This document shows positions 21,320-33,789 of a stretch of 64,000 nt of DNA, in pieces. Each line of letters begins with the position of its first letter. Within the stretch, counting starts at the first letter, position 1. The stretch comes from Hofstenia miamia (Eukaryota > Xenacoelomorpha > Acoela), in assembly GCA_004352715.1 (NCBI GenBank), contig SCFE01000020.1:367510-431509 (forward strand), given 5' to 3'. Under the pieces are notes generated by a model. It had not been told where the DNA came from. It worked only from the letters and a program-made list of their open reading frames with translations, and searched no databases. Position numbers and translations under genes: made by a program.

Positions 21320-23805
21320 GGCACCTAAGAGTACTTCAATAACATGATTACGATGAAAAAACTTATCCATCACCTGACGCCATCGATCGTCGCTGATGTC
21401 CTTCATAACTTGTCGCACAGCCTGCAAAATTTCGTCAAGTGTCTCAAAGGTAGTTCCTTTCAATTACTGCTTCACATGCTTGTTTGGCCACCGGTCACAT
21501 CCATTTAAACCTGGCGAGCATGGTGCTTATTTTGCCAGTTGAATTCTTTTCCTTTCAAAGAAAGTCTTGCTGCTGTTGCTCACGCAGTGGCGCCGGAAGT
21601 GGGGTGCAAGGGTGGCAATTGGCACCCCAATATTCTTATTGGGGTGGCTGTGCCACCTCAATATTTGAATTTAATATGCTGAATAAAACTCAGACACAAT
21701 AATTAAACACAAATTTTATCAATATAACTTAAGCACCCAAAATATTTTTTATTGTACTGATTTCTATAATTATAAGCAAAGAAATATGCCTATTTGCACA
21801 TAATTGAAAATGAATAATGCATTATTTCTGGTTCTATACTTATATAAAACAATTTGACAAGTAAATATTGCAAAACTGTACATATTTTAATATAAAAATG
21901 GACTTTTTAAGCAACTAATCTTAATCCCAGATGTTCAATTTAATTATTTCTATTTTCATGGATAATAATCATAAAATTATTGAAAATATTTGTATGAATA
22001 TTTGAGTTAATATGAATTAGTAAGTTAATGACAGAGTCTAATAATGTAAAGGACACAAAATTCTAAAAAATATTTTAACTTATATTTTGTATTTGCAATA
22101 ATCAGTTTTTGGAAACACTTGTCACAATTTATCAATATACAATATCATTTAAACAACTTCAGCATGGCTATTACAGACAGCTTCAAAGTTCTTATTTAAT
22201 GTTTCACTCCCAATATAAACAAGGCTATTGAATGTATAGATTTCCTTACTATTAAAAACCCAAGTCGTTATTTATTTACAATTTGCGCTTCAAATTTTCA
22301 CAATATTGTGGTAAAGGTAAATAGATCAAAATCATTTCTCATTGGACTGACTGTTTCTAAAGCGTCTTTAAATATTGATTAGTTATGCTCCAAACAAATT
22401 ATAAACAAAATTACCCTTTTAATTAACGTGTCTCATTTCCATTTGTGTTCTTGTCAATACTTTCCCAACCTTCATTGCAACATGCTGCTGATTGTGATAG
22501 CGATTAGCCTATATGTTCTTCAACATGCCATGATCGTCAAGTATTTCTTCCACAAACAAAAAATACTTCAATGTTTCATGATATTTTTGTAGTCATGTTC
22601 TTATGAAACGTTCTGCGTTTTTTGTGAATACTGTGACAACATAGACTATTCATGTTTACTAGGTGAAGAACTTCATCTTCTTAATTACTAGATTCTTCTA
22701 CGATTTTAAGGGCTTAAGTGGAAAGTTGGAAACAGTGTCTAATATTATTATTTCTCGATTTTTTGAGATAACTAACAGAAAAATCCCTTTCACTTCTTAG
22801 ATTTTAAAAATGGTTAGATTGACCTTTATTTTATTAAAATATATTATATATTCATGCAAGTAAGATAAATATAATTATAGTATGCAAATAGTTTTGTAAA
22901 TAGTGTAAAATTTGTAAGGTTGTGATAGCCTTAATTTAACTTCCCTAAAGTTTAAAAATTTAAAAAATATATTTATATTAAGTTTTGCCCCCCTCAATGT
23001 TGAGTTGCTTCCGGCGTCTCTGCACATGGGGGCAGGCATTGTCTTGCCGCTAAGAGATCTCGGCCTGATGAAGTTTGCCTTGCCACACACAGCGGAATTT
23101 ATCGATGGCATATTGAACAAAACTTTGATATCATTTACTGTCTACAGTTTCTCCTTGTTGGTTCCCTTGAATAAAAAATTTTCCATCATGGCTGAATGCC
23201 AACAAAAACATTGTCCTCGTGCCTCTATCATTTGCTTCAATGGCTCGCGGTCTTTTTGCATTTTTTTCAGTCAATTTCTTAAGGTTGCACCGCCATGGTT
23301 TAGGAGTAAACGACACCCAAGTTTCATCAATGACGATGTAGGCCTATTGCCGTCGCCAGTAGTTTCCCGCAAATCATTTTTCAGCCGCATGACGTTTCTG
23401 CAACATTCAATCCTCTGTTGTTTGTTTGCCTGTGTTAATGTATACATCACCCAAACAAATGAAATTTTACGCATGTTCAATTTCTCGATCAAAATAGTGT
23501 ATATACTATCTATGTTGATGTCATCCTCACAGATTGATGTGAATCATCAGCAATAAGTGCAGCAATTTCTTTGATGTTGTTCGTTGAGGATGTTGTTCCT
23601 GAAATGCATCCTTTTTCAGCCAATAAAACAGGCTTCTCAATGCTTCAATCCATCGGTAGACAGTCTGCAATGACGGTGCTTCATTAGGCCAGATGTTGTT
23701 TAAATTGTGGAAGATATCACCTGCATATGTGCCATTACAATGATCAGTGTAAACATGAAAACGACCTGCTGCATTAGAGAATTCCATTAATAAAATAATG
23801 GTCAA
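21320..23805 (-). mobile_element. Mariner-type transposase gene split by an insertion
   Basis: Minus-strand order: N-terminal DNA-binding part at 23805-23527 (NEAPSLQTVYRWIEALR, a helix-turn-helix recognition pattern), then IDETWVSFTPKPW near 23330-23290 (first catalytic Asp region), GKFFIQGNQ, and RQDNACPHV at about 23028-23056 (second Asp). After a 1.4 kb foreign insertion come FFERKRIQLAK, LNGCDRWPNKHVKQ (third Asp) and a C-terminal ILQAVRQVMKDISDDRWR block at 21340-21430. The ...CDRW context matches the DD34D mariner at 54.5 kb. Several stops show it was already decaying. Confidence 0.8.
21585..23022. mobile_element. 1.4 kb element inserted in mariner, hAT-like ends
   Basis: The ends are CAGTGGCGCCGGAAG (left) and, inverted, CAGAGACGCCGGAAG (right). 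Removing it restores the mariner reading around the second catalytic motif, so the boundaries are supported by the host gene. Target duplication is unclear (a possible CACG/CACA of 4 bp). No transposase could be recognised inside. CAG-type, G-rich ends fit a non-autonomous hAT element, but the superfamily is not established. Confidence 0.6.
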
Positions 23806-23829
23806 CGCAGTATGCTGTAATTATAATTA

Positions 23830-26400
23830 GAGTGAAAAGAAGATATGTCTAGCCATGAGTCATTCATGAGTTTTGCTTACACAGAGTACAAGACATGCAT
23901 ACGTGTCTATAAACAGGCACATGCAGCATGCTATATTCCTTATAATTGTTAGGTCATAATTATCATTCTTTTTCTTACATATTAATACTTGATTGAAAAT
24001 TAAAGAATATATACAAACCTGTCAAATTTATCCTTAAGATAACATTTCAAACGCATGTGCAACTACGAAATTGTAGTATTTCAAATTTCTGAAATTCTAT
24101 TTAGATCAATCCTAATTTATTATGAAAAAATAACTTCATTTATATTATAAATTTTTACAAACTAAAAATTTCAAAAAAGCCTATCACAATGCCTTTTTTA
24201 TGTTTAGGGTACCTCAAAACATAATTGTGAATAAACTTTTACTAATAAAGATGCATTTTTAGAGATTTCCAGGGCTGTATGTCATAGTACTTAGCAAAGA
24301 GGGTTGTAATAATTCACAGGGGATTGCGTTAAACAAGTATTATTATAATTATTATATTTTTTTTACTTACTACTGATATTTAAGCCACCTGAGTCTGCTT
24401 AACGGCATATATTGATTATTTGGCTGCATTTAATGTAATGCAAAACCTTATCAAACATTTTAAATAAAACTCCAGTGCTTTGAATGTCACTTCTAACAGG
24501 TGAAATGCCTAACATAATATTTGCAAGTACAGAGTTCCTTACCACTATAAGAAGACCTGATTAAGCGTATATTATATTTCAAGTGGCACAATAGCAAACC
24601 TTTAATATGTTGGCAATGGCACATTGTAGTTACTATTAATGGCAGATTATCGGTAGGGATTTAATGGGGCATTGATATATAGACGACAATGACCTTTTGG
24701 TAGGCCATTTAAAACCAATAATGGTCTATTAAAGGTCAATTGGCGGAAAATGTTTGGTTTATAATAGCAGAAAATAGTTTTACATGTAATAAAAAAATTT
24801 ATATTGCTAAGTTGTTCAAACATTCTTTTGAAACAATAACGGCTGAAAGAGAGTGTCTTAAATCTAGTAGGCATACTGACTACAAGTATTTAATTGGAAA
24901 TTTATATATTGTAAAAATAAGTTCGCAATTCTGCCAAATTCAGCATAAAATTAAAATTTCAAAAGTAATTGCTATTTCAAAAAATTGTTTAGCTCACTCT
25001 TAACTTTTTATGTAATAGTTAATTTTGAAGTCTTTAAACATTAATGAATAAATTATTTTAAAAATTCATTTAACAAATACATTATAAGAAAGTTTTCGAA
25101 ATTACTTTTTAGACTAGGAAGCAAAATAATGAAGAAATTTTATTTGGAAGTTACAACTCATCAATTTTTATTAACTGAGGTTGCTACTGATACAATTAGT
25201 GGTCCACCAATAGTGACAGCAATTTTTTTCAATTATAATGGTGGCCCTTATTTTGCAGCAAGGATCTTAACTGTAAGGTATTTGGTAAACTTTGATTAGA
25301 AAGTGACAATCTAACATTTTTTAACTGTTTATTTAATATCTTACAAAAGGCTCATGCTAAACTAATTTTCAAACCTACTTCAAATCAATAATTCAATACC
25401 AGTATATTATGTGTGGAGAAATTCAATCAGAAGAGAACGTCAATTAGTTTGAGAAATATTTTTGCTAAGCAATGTCGATGGTACCCAAGCACTCAAGGAT
25501 TGAAATGTTAATGCATACAATAAGAAATAAGAAATAGTTAATATTGTAAAATTCATTCAAACTATAAAAACTTAAGCAGAATTATATCTATCTAAACGGA
25601 ATTGTTTGCTAAGACCTATAACTATTGCCATATGATCTTTTTAGGCTTCAACAATGCTGGTTGCTGATGTAAATATGTTAGAGTTCTAAGGAACAATGTA
25701 CTCATTTTACTCATTTAGAAATTTTTTTAGTTCATTTATATACATTTTAAACAAGCTTTGTAAGTCTTGTCTTACAAGATATGGGATTTGTTCGTGTAGT
25801 GTTAACAAAGTTTAACTTCATAACTCACCGCCAAGATTTTTTCGGTTTCTGCTTGAATTGTCTTCAAAATGAATGGGACCTTTATAAAAATCAAAAAATC
25901 ACAAATAAAAAAAAATTAAAAAATTTAATTAGATATTTTTCAGTTTTTTTGTTGGATAGCTTTTTCAATAAAAGGCATCTCTTTGAATTATAACTTAAAA
26001 TTTCACTGGTTTATCAAAAATTTCTAAATAAGTCACGAAAATTCTACGATCATGAAAATTAATCAGTGCATGAGTAACAGTGAAAACTACAGTTAAAATA
26101 TGACTTGCATAAATTAAGATGTGACATAGTGAAAAACATTATATAAAGCAAAAAATTAATTATCTTACAAAATTGATTGCAATTGAAAGAGAACTTAATG
26201 TAAAATTCTAAACATAAATTGTCAGCAATATATAAGAACAGAGTTCTAAAATCATTATAATTGAAAAAAATTCTTTACTACTAATTTTGGATGGTCAAGA
26301 TGAGATAAACATCATTGATGTACAATTTTCAATGATTGTTCATTCAATGTATATTTAGGAAAGATGTTTCACATAGATATAAATGTAGATCTAGATTATT
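23830..26400. other. Intergenic, 2.5 kb, one weak exon candidate
   Basis: No repeat ends or protein family recognised. A possible short exon lies at 25129-25272 (see findings). Words such as AATGG/GGCCATT cluster at 24640-24740. Confidence 0.35.
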
Positions 26401-26414
26401 ACAATCTAAAAAGT

Positions 26415-28178
26415 TTAATATCTCTTGTTTAACAAAAGACAGTAGTGGGTTCTGTTTACAATAATGAGGTCATCCACGCCATTGAGATCTGTATCAACCA
26501 ACTTATAAATAACATCCTTGAAATTTAAACAAGGATAAATTCCTCCACCAGAGCTAAGAAATTCTAAATTTTTATGTTTTGATAACTTTGCAAAAGGGAA
26601 ATATCGAAAAGGTTTTAAAATTTTATATCGTACCGTTTCTAATGCATCGATGTATTGATCGCCATCAAGAAAACCCCATAAAATTTTAGCATAAGAATGC
26701 TCAAAGTTCGGGCTAACTCCTACTTTAAATCTAAGAATTTGAACTTCGGTTAATGTATTGGACAAAAATAAGAAAGACTTGGACAAGCCAATGTTGTTGC
26801 AGTAAAGAACCTGATTATAGTACCAAAACGTTAACGATTGACATGGAGCTTCATAATGAACAAAATCAATGTAAATCTTTCCAAAAGTTGTAACAATATC
26901 CATTGAAATTCTTAGAAGAATTCCATTAAACTTTGATTCTGCGATGTTGCATTCAACAAAACTGTAGTGTTCAATAGGTATGCTTTCACAAGAGCTATTA
27001 ACCGTCATTCCTGTTAAATACAAGGTTGACACATTTCTAGAGCGGTCATAGTCCATGGCAAACAGTAAGACTGGATGCTGGATTGCAGTTGTCAAATTAA
27101 CATGATTCTGCGAATGCAAAGCCCTTGCATTAAGGTCAAATTTAAAAAATTTAAGCTCAGTGGAATCTAGACATGCGATATATGTATAAAATAAATCGCG
27201 TGCATCTGTACAAATAGGTTCTTCTATAGTGATCATAAAATTGAATGTATCATAATTAGCTTGATTTTTTGAAAATAAATGCTTGTCTTCATAACAAAGC
27301 ACTTCGATATCAATGTCTTGAGTAAACTTTCCAACACCAACTACAACTTCAGAACAGCCTACAATGCTCTTAACATCAATTTTTGTTTTATCATGAAAAG
27401 GATTGTACATAAATCTAGCTGGTGTATAGTTTATTAGTCCACCGGCACCTTGTTTATAAGTACAGACAAATTTTCGATGAAGATAGTAGGAGAAGAAAGA
27501 GTCTCTATCAAAGTTTTTCAAAGAAAAATCAGCATGAAGGCTGTCATTAGTTAGAAGAGTAAATCTTGATTCATTATTATTGTTTGATATCGAAATGGAT
27601 TGACTGTGAGTGTACATCCTCGAATATTTAACTCTCAAAATGTTATTGTTAATTGTCATTTGAAGACCCCTTCCAATGTTCCCATGATAATTCGACAAGC
27701 ATGTGCCATAATATAAATACTGATCATTATACTGTGCTTCTATTATCACTTCTACTTCTGGAATGACGTTGAAAATACAAGAATTTCTAATAATTTCGAC
27801 TTCTTTATTAGGATTGGTAATATTGCACTTGCTTTTAAAACGCTGTTTTTTTGAAATGGGTGATATAGCACTCATATTTACAAAGCCAGCTCCTTGTACT
27901 GCAACGCTAATTTGTAAAGAACCTCTAACTGTTAGTGCGTTTATTATTCTAAATCCCAAATTGGAAAGAAAGAATCCAGTTTTCCCAAAAGTCTCTAGGA
28001 AATAGAGGGACCTTCCACAATGAACAATATGTTTATTATTGTGCTCTTCCTCCCAATTTTTATGAACACATTCTCTGAGAGCATGAATGGTATTGGGCTT
28101 TTTAGAAATGTAGCTTGTTTTGCTTATAAAACATAGAATAGGGCTTAGTAAAGTTAATGCTGTAACTGTTGCCAACAT
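26415..28178 (-). CDS. Secreted cysteine-rich protein with C-terminal FG-GAP/VCBS-like Asp loops (copy 2)
   Basis: An uninterrupted single-exon frame of 587 codons, paralogous along its whole length to 16610-18418. It starts with a signal peptide (MLATVTALTLLSPILCF) followed by SKTSYISKKPN, then LRECVHKNWEEEHNNK. All 16 cysteines align (CVH, HCGR, KCN, GTC, CTYK, LCYE, CTDA, ACLD, SCES, ECN, PCQ, YCNN, YPC, HYC and others). The Asp loops are FLDGDQYID and DTDLNGVDD near the C-terminus; the second keeps the D-x-D-x-N-G-x-x-D spacing. No transmembrane segment beyond the signal peptide. Two intact, diverged copies suggest selection to keep the protein. Ligand and role unknown; extracellular location is inferred from the signal peptide, cysteines and sequons. 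Confidence 0.85.
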   Translation of the reverse strand: MLATVTALTLLSPILCFISKTSYISKKPNTIHALRECVHKNWEEEHNNKHIVHCGRSLYFLETFGKTGFFLSNLGFRIINALTVRGSLQISVAVQGAGFVNMSAISPISKKQRFKSKCNITNPNKEVEIIRNSCIFNVIPEVEVIIEAQYNDQYLYYGTCLSNYHGNIGRGLQMTINNNILRVKYSRMYTHSQSISISNNNNESRFTLLTNDSLHADFSLKNFDRDSFFSYYLHRKFVCTYKQGAGGLINYTPARFMYNPFHDKTKIDVKSIVGCSEVVVGVGKFTQDIDIEVLCYEDKHLFSKNQANYDTFNFMITIEEPICTDARDLFYTYIACLDSTELKFFKFDLNARALHSQNHVNLTTAIQHPVLLFAMDYDRSRNVSTLYLTGMTVNSSCESIPIEHYSFVECNIAESKFNGILLRISMDIVTTFGKIYIDFVHYEAPCQSLTFWYYNQVLYCNNIGLSKSFLFLSNTLTEVQILRFKVGVSPNFEHSYAKILWGFLDGDQYIDALETVRYKILKPFRYFPFAKLSKHKNLEFLSSGGGIYPCLNFKDVIYKLVDTDLNGVDDLIIVNRTHYCLLLNKRY

Positions 28179-28215
28179 ATGAATCTTAATAAGAAAAAGA
28201 ATTTAAGTCGCAAAA

Positions 28216-28290
28216 CACATAGAAATTCATTTCTTTCCAAATCTTCAAGACTGTATTTTGATAATAAATTATGCAACTTAAATTAATCCA
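28216..28290 (-). promoter_or_regulatory. Conserved upstream block of family copy 2
   Basis: It holds the core ACTGTATTTTGATAATAAAT (28250-28269) plus flanking AGAAATTCA and AATCCATCTGAAG words that recur in the same order upstream of copy 3. Confidence 0.5.
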
Positions 28291-28460
28291 TCTGAAGCAA
28301 TTAAGTTTGTGTACTTATTTTTGTATTCTCTCAAAAAAATATATTATTTATATCGTCAAGGAATGCAAATTATGAAAAAGCTGATTGGCACATTTCCTCT
28401 TATAAAAAATTTAACGCGCAATTCTGGTTGCATTTACCTATTCAAAATGTGCATTCCACT

Positions 28461-28462
<2 letters not shown>

Positions 28463-28495
<33 letters not shown>

Positions 28496-28581
28496 NNNNN
28501 NNNNNNNNNNNNNNNNNNNNNNNNNNNNNNNNNNNNNNNNNNNNNNNNNNNNNNNNNNNNNNNNNNNNNNNNNNNNNNNNN

Positions 28582-28614
<33 letters not shown>

Positions 28615-28629
28615 ATATATATATATATA
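28463..28629. repeat. (TA)n microsatellite containing a 76-N gap
   Basis: TA repeats flank a run of N at 28496-28571. Peptides of alternating Tyr-Ile read through it and are meaningless. Confidence 0.95.
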
Positions 28630-28739
28630 ATATAATTTAAAAAAATTTTTTTTGCAAATGATTTTCCATATTAGTCAATTCTTTTTTCTTTAAAATATAG
28701 AGCAAAAAAATTAATATTAAAATAATAGTCCAACATCAA

Positions 28740-29405
28740 AATTCAAATACATTAATTGAAATTGAAGGAAAATTGATTGACCATCAAACTTCGGAAGAAC
28801 TAAATAAATTGGCATGTTGCAGTACTATTTATACTTTCAATAATGAAATATACAGACAAATCGATGGTGTTGCTATGGGATAACCATTAGGATGTTTCAA
28901 TGCCGCATTTGCCATTGACGTGATTATAAACAAATTCTTATAAAAAACAGCAGTTAACCAGTACTTCACTGTCACTATGACGATGATTGTTTTGATTTAT
29001 TTCAAGAAAAGGATAACATTATCGAATTCCTCAATTATTTAGATGATCAGTACAAATCACTAAAATTCACTAAAGAAGAAGAAGATAATAATAAACTGAA
29101 TTTCTTCGATATTTGCATAACAAGAACAAATTCCGGCTATATTAGATCATGGCATCAAAAACCAACAAATATAAACTTATACATACCAGCTAGCTCACAC
29201 TGTCATTCAAAATACAAGTTTTCATCCATTCTTAACATCCTTAAAAGAACCTATAGAATTTGTTCGACATATAAAGAAGTAACTAAAGCATTCGATATAA
29301 TTTGTAAAATTTTCGTAAAGAATGGATACTCGACTAAATTAATCAGAAAGACAATAGATAAAAGTTTAGTATCAAAAAATAGTGAAATCATGAAAAAATT
29401 TTAAA
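28740..29405 (+). pseudogene. Penelope-like element RT remnant
   Basis: Plus-strand reading with shifts gives QIDGVAMG (family motif G.AMGSPLGP), then a degraded DDD/CFDLFQEKD palm region, KLNFFDICITRTNSGY, WHQKPTNINLYIPASSHCHS and KYKFSSILNILKRT, and finally IFVKNGYSTKLIRK. These are the successive blocks of Penelope-like RTs (LNFLD.., RKPT...Y.....H). Upstream RT blocks and the GIY-YIG domain are absent. Different in sequence from the copy at 46-47.9 kb. Confidence 0.7.
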
Positions 29406-30360
29406 ATCCCCACGCAGTTTGAGGTTAAGTACCCGGTATTATTCTAATTAAAATAGTGTAGACTAGTGAAGCAACGACCGTTTCCTCAAGCATTAGAGTT
29501 TCACATTATCTTCCCAGTCCTAAAGCAAAATCAAACCTGCTTGTCAGGTAAAAAAAATATTTTTTATTTTGGTAGGTAATTAGGCGATAAGGTTCCCTGT
29601 TTTTCTAGAAAATTTCAAAAGCGAATGTTGGCTTGTAATTATAGTCTCTGGCCCAAGCCAGTCCCCACCAGCAGGTAGCGGGTTCCATTTCTTCTGCAAT
29701 ATCTGCCTTTAGGACTTGAAGAAATACTCAAAAGCTTCGAGGTAATTAATTCTATTTGCAACAATTTACTTATTATTCTCATATGATATATGGAAGTGTG
29801 TTTGAAGAAAATCAAGCATGTTTGATAATATAACTGCTGTCTCATGAAAAGCACTCCGTGATTTCGTTAGAACTGAAAGGGATTCGAAGCAAAATCCGGA
29901 GATTTCATTAAAAAACGACTCCCTTTGACGTCAAAAATGTACTGTACAAATTACAGTTAGTTCTCTCTTTTACTGACAAGGAAATTGACAACAAAATTTG
30001 GGAGAAGCCAGTGTACAGATCTAAATTACAATGAACATAAAACATGCAAAAATGTAGACATCTGGCTAAGTATACTGTAGAATCATCACCCAGGCCGACA
30101 ATGTCAAAGCATTCCTCAAACGCTTTATATTTTGTGTTGATTTAAATGTCTCAAATAATTAAGAGAGATCAAATTTTCAAAACTTTTACTTAGCTAAAAA
30201 TGATGTTAGTAACTTCGATAAAACAGGATCTGACATTTTAGAGAGATTTTAATCAATGTGATATATAGCTCGAGTAAAAAATTGCTGTTTTTCAAAATTT
30301 GACTATTATTAATTTTCTTATCTAATACTCGAGGAATTTGTACCATACGCAACCTGCTTA
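29406..30360. other. No gene recognised
   Basis: Short motif-free frames only. The right half probably contains the decayed 5' part of the transposase remnant that follows, but no motif could be placed with confidence. Confidence 0.35.
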
Positions 30361-30365
30361 TTTTC

Positions 30366-30705
30366 TGCTCTATAGATCTTAGAACAAGATGGAGCAACTC
30401 CTCATACCTCAAAATCGACAAAAATAATTTTACCAATGGTAATATTCAAGTTATGCAATGACCAAATAATTCGCCAGATCTAGCACCATAGAGATTCTGA
30501 AGGATTTTATCGAGAAAAAAAATCCCACAAATCTGAAAGAATTAAAGAGTTACATCCTTGAATCGCAACACCAAATAACTCAAGAAGTTAAAGTCCGCTT
30601 AATGGATTCAGTTTCAAGACGTTTAACTGCGTGTCACGCTTTGCATTGCAAACTTTGTCAAATAACCTTGTCACCAGGTTACAAGCTGAGACAATTATAT
30701 TTTTA
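30366..30705 (+). pseudogene. Tc1/mariner-superfamily transposase C-terminal remnant
   Basis: The plus strand gives QDGATPHTSKSTK (second catalytic block), PNNSPDLAP (block before the third acidic residue) and a C-terminal NPTNLKELKSYILES then EVKVRLMDSVSRRL stretch. Frame changes and stops lie between the blocks. The third acidic residue is not readable. Confidence 0.6.
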
Positions 30706-31578
30706 AATATATTTTATAAGCCTCTATTTGGGTTTCGCTTGTTATCGAAAATGTGTTTATAATGTGGCCACATTCTTGAATTGAGCTATAAAATTGTCTC
30801 GTTACTTAGAAAGTTTATTAGCCTTGTAACGATCTTTAAATATAACATAACAGTAGTATATTCTAATGAATCACTATAACGACTATATAGTAGTAATGTT
30901 TTAAAACTGTAAAAATAAAATCACTAGTAGGTGCCATTTTCCTTGACGGAATTTCAATCGCCGAGAATCCACAGATGTTGCGGGAGATGTTTTAAGGAAA
31001 TAAACATAGCGCGGTAATTGTGACAGGCTGAAGTGTAAGGAAACAATATTCAGAGGGGTGAAACCTCGCTCTACTTCTGAAGAAAATATTTTTTATATTA
31101 TCCAAAGTTTCTGAGATTATGTATTTGATGTTTTCTCTGAACGCTGGAATAATACTTTTGGCTGAGATAAAAAACTTTTCACAGAGACTTGGCAACTTTT
31201 GTTCTTCGCTTAGCCAAGACGTAGCCACTTCTGCTGGCCAAGTACCGGCATCAATAACATTAAGTTGACCTTTTCTTTTAATGTGATTAAAATAAATCAG
31301 CTGTTTCACAACTGCGCATGACTAAAACTAACGCAGCAATTTGTGACTCTGTGTTGCAACAAGGATGACTAAGAGCTAAATTTTGCTTCAAGCAGTTGGA
31401 GCGGAAGGGAGAAGGCATCTCTCCTTAGTCTTCAAAAAATAAGTAGGGAGACATAGTTCCCCTTGCACCCCCTCCTTCTCAGGCCTGCAGATAATTACAA
31501 AGATATATTTATATTTCCGAAGCACAGATTATTTAAATTGTACTCTTAATCTTACATTAAACAAAAGACAAACTTTTT

Positions 31579-31580
<2 letters not shown>
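30706..31580. other. No gene recognised
   Basis: A minus-strand open frame at 30992-31309 (105 codons) has ordinary composition but no motif I know. A pyrimidine/purine-rich patch with CCCCTTGCACCCCCTCC lies at 31450-31485. Confidence 0.35.
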
Positions 31581-31581
<1 letters not shown>

Positions 31582-31612
<31 letters not shown>

Positions 31613-31726
31613 NNNNNNNNNNNNNNNNNNNNNNNNNNNNNNNNNNNNNNNNNNNNNNNNNNNNNNNNNNNNNNNNNNNNNNNNNNNNNNNNNNNNNNNN
31701 NNNNNNNNNNNNNNNNNNNNNNNNNN

Positions 31727-31756
<30 letters not shown>
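31582..31756. repeat. (TA)n microsatellite containing a 114-N gap
   Basis: TA repeats on both sides of N at 31613-31726. Confidence 0.95.
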
Positions 31757-31759
<3 letters not shown>

Positions 31760-32797
31760 TGAACTCATCTCTTCTCAAAATATACGTGACTTGGGATTCA
31801 CTATTAAACAAAATAAATGACAGGTCAGAAGGTAACAATAATATTAAATATTTAAATTCCTTCCATGTGATAAGTAAAGAGCATCAACCAACAGCTAAGA
31901 ACGAAATAAGTGAAGAATGTTATGCCAATGAAAGCAATGGAATGCGGCTTCAAGTACTTATTGTGAAGTGAAGGGCGGCAGATTGTCGTAGATCTAAATT
32001 TTGTAGCTTCATTAAGCTTAAATATATGCAGCTAAATAATTCTACTCTAACTTGCTGCGTATAAACAAGCAATTTCAATAAATAAAAGATTTCAGAAGTA
32101 CAAAATTCCTGCAAACCTTACTGATTACGTGAAAAAGGTACGGCAATCTTTGCAATAGCTTCATGGCAAAATATCTAATACATTTGTCCTTAATAATTCT
32201 TGTTTATTGTGCATATGTCCTGAAATTAAAGCAATAGGTAAGATGCAGATGAATGTATTGTACCCGCCTCAACGTGTACCTAATAACCACATACAAACAA
32301 ATTGCTAAGAAATTATACGCAGTGACCAATATCAGTCTTCGCAAGAAAAATTTTGTTCAACAGCTAGTTGTATTTGCTAAGTTTTTGTGACTTATATATG
32401 TTTATTTGCAAAACTGATATTCTTAGACTAGATATACATATATGCAGGCACTTTTGTCTCAATCCGTATCCAGCGTACCCTGACCCAGACTACGCTTTTA
32501 ATTGAGCGTTGTTGCGCGAGTATTTATTCCAAAAAGAATAAGCTCAACGCACACGTCTCCTAAATCAAATGGAAGCTAATGCATGAAATTAAAACTGATT
32601 AGCGATCTATATCCGAATAAAATAATGTGAAAAATAATCAATCTCACTGACTACTTGAAATGGAAATGTCGTTGTCAAATGCAATGGCCCACTCATCAAC
32701 TTAGAGAACACTTTACACAACACTCTTGCACCCGAGTTTTGTTATTTCAGCTTCCAAACTTGCGGAATTTTAAAATTCATTCTTAAGCGTAAAACTA
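31757..32797. other. No gene recognised
   Basis: One motif-free 70-codon frame (31759-31971, plus). The right part may be the 5' portion of the following LINE remnant. Confidence 0.35.
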
Positions 32798-33360
32798 ATG
32801 AGTCAAGCAGCCTTTCAAACATCCCCTTATGGAGTTATAAAATTACTGCAGATATCATTGCAATTTGCTGAAACGCCATCTTCAATTAATATAGAAAACA
32901 CAATTACTTCTCGAATTTTACATTATATTATATTAGACCTCTGCTTATGTAAAACAATCAATAAATTGTCAATAGGTATCAACCAATTTCGATTACTCTT
33001 CGAAAAATCAAGATATTTAAGAGATTATTACATGTTCAAATTGATTCAACATTTCAATATATTCAATCTATTATCAAGCATCCAATTTCGATTTCAAAAA
33101 AACTTCTCAACAATTCACGCAATTGAATATGATAAATTTGTAGCTGTATCTAACTTAGTATTCTCGAAAGTGTATGATCCTATTAGTCAAAGCATACTAA
33201 TTGACAAACTATCTTACTTTACTTAGCAGTTTCATCTAATACTAATTCATCGCGAAGGATTCCAGAGAGTTAATATAAATGATGCATTTTCAGCTGACTC
33301 TATGATTTCAATTGTAAACCTTAAGGATTCTCGTTCCTCTTCATTTTAGTAATTATAGTA
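32798..33360 (+). pseudogene. Non-LTR retrotransposon (LINE) RT fragment 1
   Basis: The 142-codon frame ends with QFRFQKNFSTIHAI and LVFSKVYDPISQSILIDKLS. These correspond to the LINE RT motifs .FGFRK..ST..AI and the catalytic-domain block LD.SKAFD.V....LL.KL. The first catalytic Asp is lost (VFSKVYD in place of D.SKAFD). Preceding residues fit the RT fingers. Jockey/CR1-like by motif style, clade uncertain. Stops follow at 33226. Confidence 0.55.
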
Positions 33361-33789
33361 ATGGCATCTCTTCCAAAATTGCAGTTAAATTCAATATGGT
33401 GCTAATCAAGGAAATTAATAAAGGACCTATGCGCTAAAAATTCAGCATTTACACAACGCCAATTTTTTGAAAACTTAAATTCTTTTAAACAAAAGTCGAA
33501 ATTTTCAAACCATTTCATTGGTAAATGGGACGTATTCAATAGTGACATTCAAGCATTTCATACTGATAATAAAAATTTACTGATAAAAAAATGATACTAA
33601 GTCATTTAAATCAGACATTGAATAATTAAATAACTCCAATCTATTTAAAACTCTCTTATCAGAACTTAGACAATGAAATTGTAAGTCGACATTTCAATTT
33701 AGATTATCCATCTTAAAAGAATTAGAAACTATTGCAAAAAAATTATATTTGACTGCCATCTATCATTTGCGTTTAATCAATGTATAATT

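Noticed and set aside
23005-23556. 183-codon plus-strand frame
   Set aside because: It lies antisense to the mariner transposase, whose catalytic motifs are on the minus strand.
28309-31838. Tyr-Ile repeat proteins at 28.3-28.6 and 31.5-31.8 kb
   Set aside because: They are translations of (TA)n microsatellites plus N gaps.
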